From Siphonodentalium dalli (Eukaryota > Mollusca > Scaphopoda > Gadilida > Siphonodentaliidae): 64,000 nt of DNA. Below, in pieces: positions 51,601 through 54,600 of the stretch. Position 1 is the first letter of the stretch; every line of letters starts with the position of its first letter. Both the position numbers and the translations under genes were made by a program. Location of the stretch: NCBI GenBank assembly GCA_032622095.1, contig CP136065.1, positions 114,431,195 through 114,495,194 of the forward strand. The letters run 5' to 3'. The notes under the pieces are model-generated. The model ran no database searches. It was not told the origin of the DNA and saw only the letters and a program-made list of their open reading frames with translations.

Positions 51601-54600
51601 ACCAGCCCTTCTGTTTGGTTTAGAACACCCTTCGGACCAGCCCTTCTGTTTGGTTTAGAACACCCTTCGGACCAGCCCTTCTGTTTGGTTTAAAACACCC
51701 TTCGGACCAGCCCTTCTGTTTGGTTTAGAACACCCTTCGGACCAGCCCTTCTGTTTGGTTTAGAACACCCTTCGGACCAGCCCTTCTGTTTGGTTTAGAA
51801 CACCCTTCGGACCAGCCCTTCTGTTTGGTTTAGAACACCCTTCGGACCAGCCCTTCTGTTTGGTTTAAAACACCCTTCGGACCAGCCCTTCTGTTTGGTT
51901 TAGAACACCCTTCGGACCAGCCCTTCTGTTTGGTTTAGAACACCCTTCGGACCAGCCCTTCTGTTTGGTTTAGAACACCCTTCGGACCAGCCCTTCTGTT
52001 TGGTTTAGAACACCCTTCGGACCAGCCCTTCTGTTTGGTTTAGAACACCCTTCGGACCAGCCCTTCTGTTTGGTTTAGAACACCCTTCGGACCAGCCCTT
52101 CTGTTTTGTTTAGAACACCCTTCGGACCAGCCCTTCTGTTTGGTTTAGAACACCCTTCGGACCAGCCCTTCTGTTTGGTTTAGAACACCCTTCGGACCAG
52201 CCCTTCTGTTTGGTTTAGAGAGGTGTTCGGTTCTAAACGGAACACCCTTCGGACCAGCCCTTCTGTTTGGTTTAGAGAGGTGTTCGGTTCTAAACGGAAC
52301 ACCCTTCGGACCAGCCCTTCTGTTTGGTTTAGAGAGGTGTTCGGTTCTAAACGGAACATCCTTCGGACCAGCCCTTCTGTTTGGTTTAGAGAGGTGTTCG
52401 GTTCTAAACGGAACATCCTTCGGACCAGCCCTTCTGTTTGGTTTAGAGAGGTGTTCGGTTCTAAACGGAACACCCTTCGGACCAGCCCTTCTGTTTGGTT
52501 TAGAGAGGTGTTCGGTTTACAGAAAATCGCAAAACCATCGGAATATATTGCCGCCGTCAGTTATCGAGTTATCGAGACCCGAACACCTCATTACTGATTA
52601 CTTAAACTTTATTCAATAAACTACAAAATAAAACATAAATTGCAATAGATAAACATGCTATAATAAGCAATAAATATATTTATACCATAATTGGCTATGC
52701 TACTGTGTGTATAACACCTGTTTTGCAAATTTCATCTTTACACCTACTACTGTGGGTATAACGATTCCTACTATTGGTATAAATTTCTACTGTTGTGTAA
52801 ATGTTTCTCAACGGCACTTTATGTGTTAAAAGTTTATACCCATAGTAGAACGACCCGTCATTTGACCTCTGGTGACCTCGCTGTCGAAATTTAGCCCAAT
52901 TTTTCGTCATGCCCGCTTCGCGAAGTAAATACACAATTTTTCCGACTCAAAACACTCTGAAATGCGATAAGTGGTCTAAACACAGAGATATATACTATCC
53001 AATTCCATTTACTGGGTTTACTTGTCAAAAAATGACACATTAAAGTTAGTTTAAAGATGTTTTATGCTAGGTGCGTGCATCGACAAAGTACACGTTTTAT
53101 ACAGGTCGGCGATAGCTGTTGAAAATGTAAACAAAACAAACGCACGTGTTCGTCTGCCTTTCCGTGTTTAAAGCCAACGACGGCTTACATTTTGACAACA
53201 ACGTATAAATTGTTAATGGTATCTGCAATGTGGGAATCTGAATGTGTGTTCACATCAGCTGACTGATGCCCAAGAAAGTGGCGGATCACCGAATTTCCTA
53301 GAAATATGTATTACTACGCGTGACCCACATTCACGATAGCTTAACAAATTTGGGTCACTCGGTGTACATACATGTTAACAGTCACCAACAGAGTAGCAAT
53401 ACATTTACATTTACGAAGCGACCGAAGAATAATAATAATGGTATAAACAAAATACACCCATAGTAGCCGAGAATAAAAAATGTTCACCACTCGTGGAATT
53501 GTGGTTGTGGAAAATTTGTTATTCTCGGCTACTATGGGTGTATTCTATATGTATACCGGTAGATAAACCAGCAAACACGGAAATGATACATTTTACAGTG
53601 ATTCGCGGTTTTTGAAAATGTTGTTGACGGTAGATTTTAACTCTGAGCTATCGTTTTCCTGACGGCTCATTAATTGTGATAAGTTGATTTAATAAAACTA
53701 TGATTGTAACAATAAACCACCATCCTGTACTTTTAGCAAATTAGTGCTTAGTTTGGACAATTGTTGTAAAAACAAAGAGTCCATTCCAGCACAATAGCTG
53801 ATGTAAAAACAACGTGTCACTGCTCTAATTACCTGTGAAATCACCATTGTTCAATCAGTTTGTGATATAAGCAAACATGTATCTATCTGTATAGATCTGC
53901 ATGTATATGAAGGTGGTGCAGTGCAGTAACTAATTCTGGTTTAGGCGCATCTAATTAGACACCTGTTGTTTTAATCCGTTTCAAAGCTTTGCCGATACAA
54001 AAGACTAATAAAGCTGTCCGGTATTCGGATTACAGAGGTTTCGGATTACGGAGGTAATAATTAGTGACAATGCACTTGGGTAAATTCGGGACCGAACAAT
54101 TCATTCGGAATGGAGAGGGGTTCGGATTGTAGAGGGTCAGGTCTGGAGAGGTTTCACTGTAATATGATTTCAAGCTCTAGCCATTAAGTTGTTCACAAAA
54201 TAATCATACCTCGATGTATGATGTCACTGGAATGGCACCATTGTATTGCACGACATAACTGATAAACGTAACTCCGCATCTTTTCAATTGGAACACCATT
54301 TGGTCGGTCCTCCAAAACTTCAAGCATATTCTAAAATAATAAATTCAATGATCAGTAGGATGATATCCAGGCCTCAAAATATGGTGCTGGACATTTGCAG
54401 AATGAGATACACAGGGGGTGAATTTAGAGATGCTATGCCACACAGCGAGCTAGCATCACTAAATTCACCTTCTGGGGACCTCATTCTGCTAAGGCATCAT
54501 CTTCTCAGGGAAATATATAATAAATTTAACAAGTTTTTTAGTTTCTTTAGAAAGGCTTTTTTTTTTAGATTAGTTTCTCTATATCCTCAAATTGGCAGAC

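Larger units (their letters stand above)
49180..54159. mobile_element. 5-kb TA-flanked pogo/Tigger-like composite element
   Basis: The left end reads TA|CAGTAAAACCTCTCTAAAC (TA at 49,178-49,179). The right end on the other strand reads TA|CAGTGAAACCTCTCCAGAC (TA at 54,160-54,161). TIRs beginning CAGT-AACCTC with a TA target duplication fit pogo/Tigger-type Tc1/mariner elements, although superfamily assignment from termini alone is tentative. The interior is a 3.3-kb minisatellite and then about 1.6 kb of unique sequence with no transposase frame that I can recognise, so the element looks non-autonomous. It lies in the intron between CDKL5 exons 2 and 3. Confidence 0.72.

Noticed and set aside
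49190-52517. CRISPR-like regular repeat array
   Set aside because: Repeats are directly abutting with no unique spacers, unit sizes are 35 and 57 bp, and the context is animal intronic DNA with a transposon terminus.
50661-52597. Open frames of 78-124 codons with 19-residue repeats as a repetitive protein
   Set aside because: They follow from the 57-bp unit being divisible by three, exist on both strands, and stop wherever 35-bp units begin.
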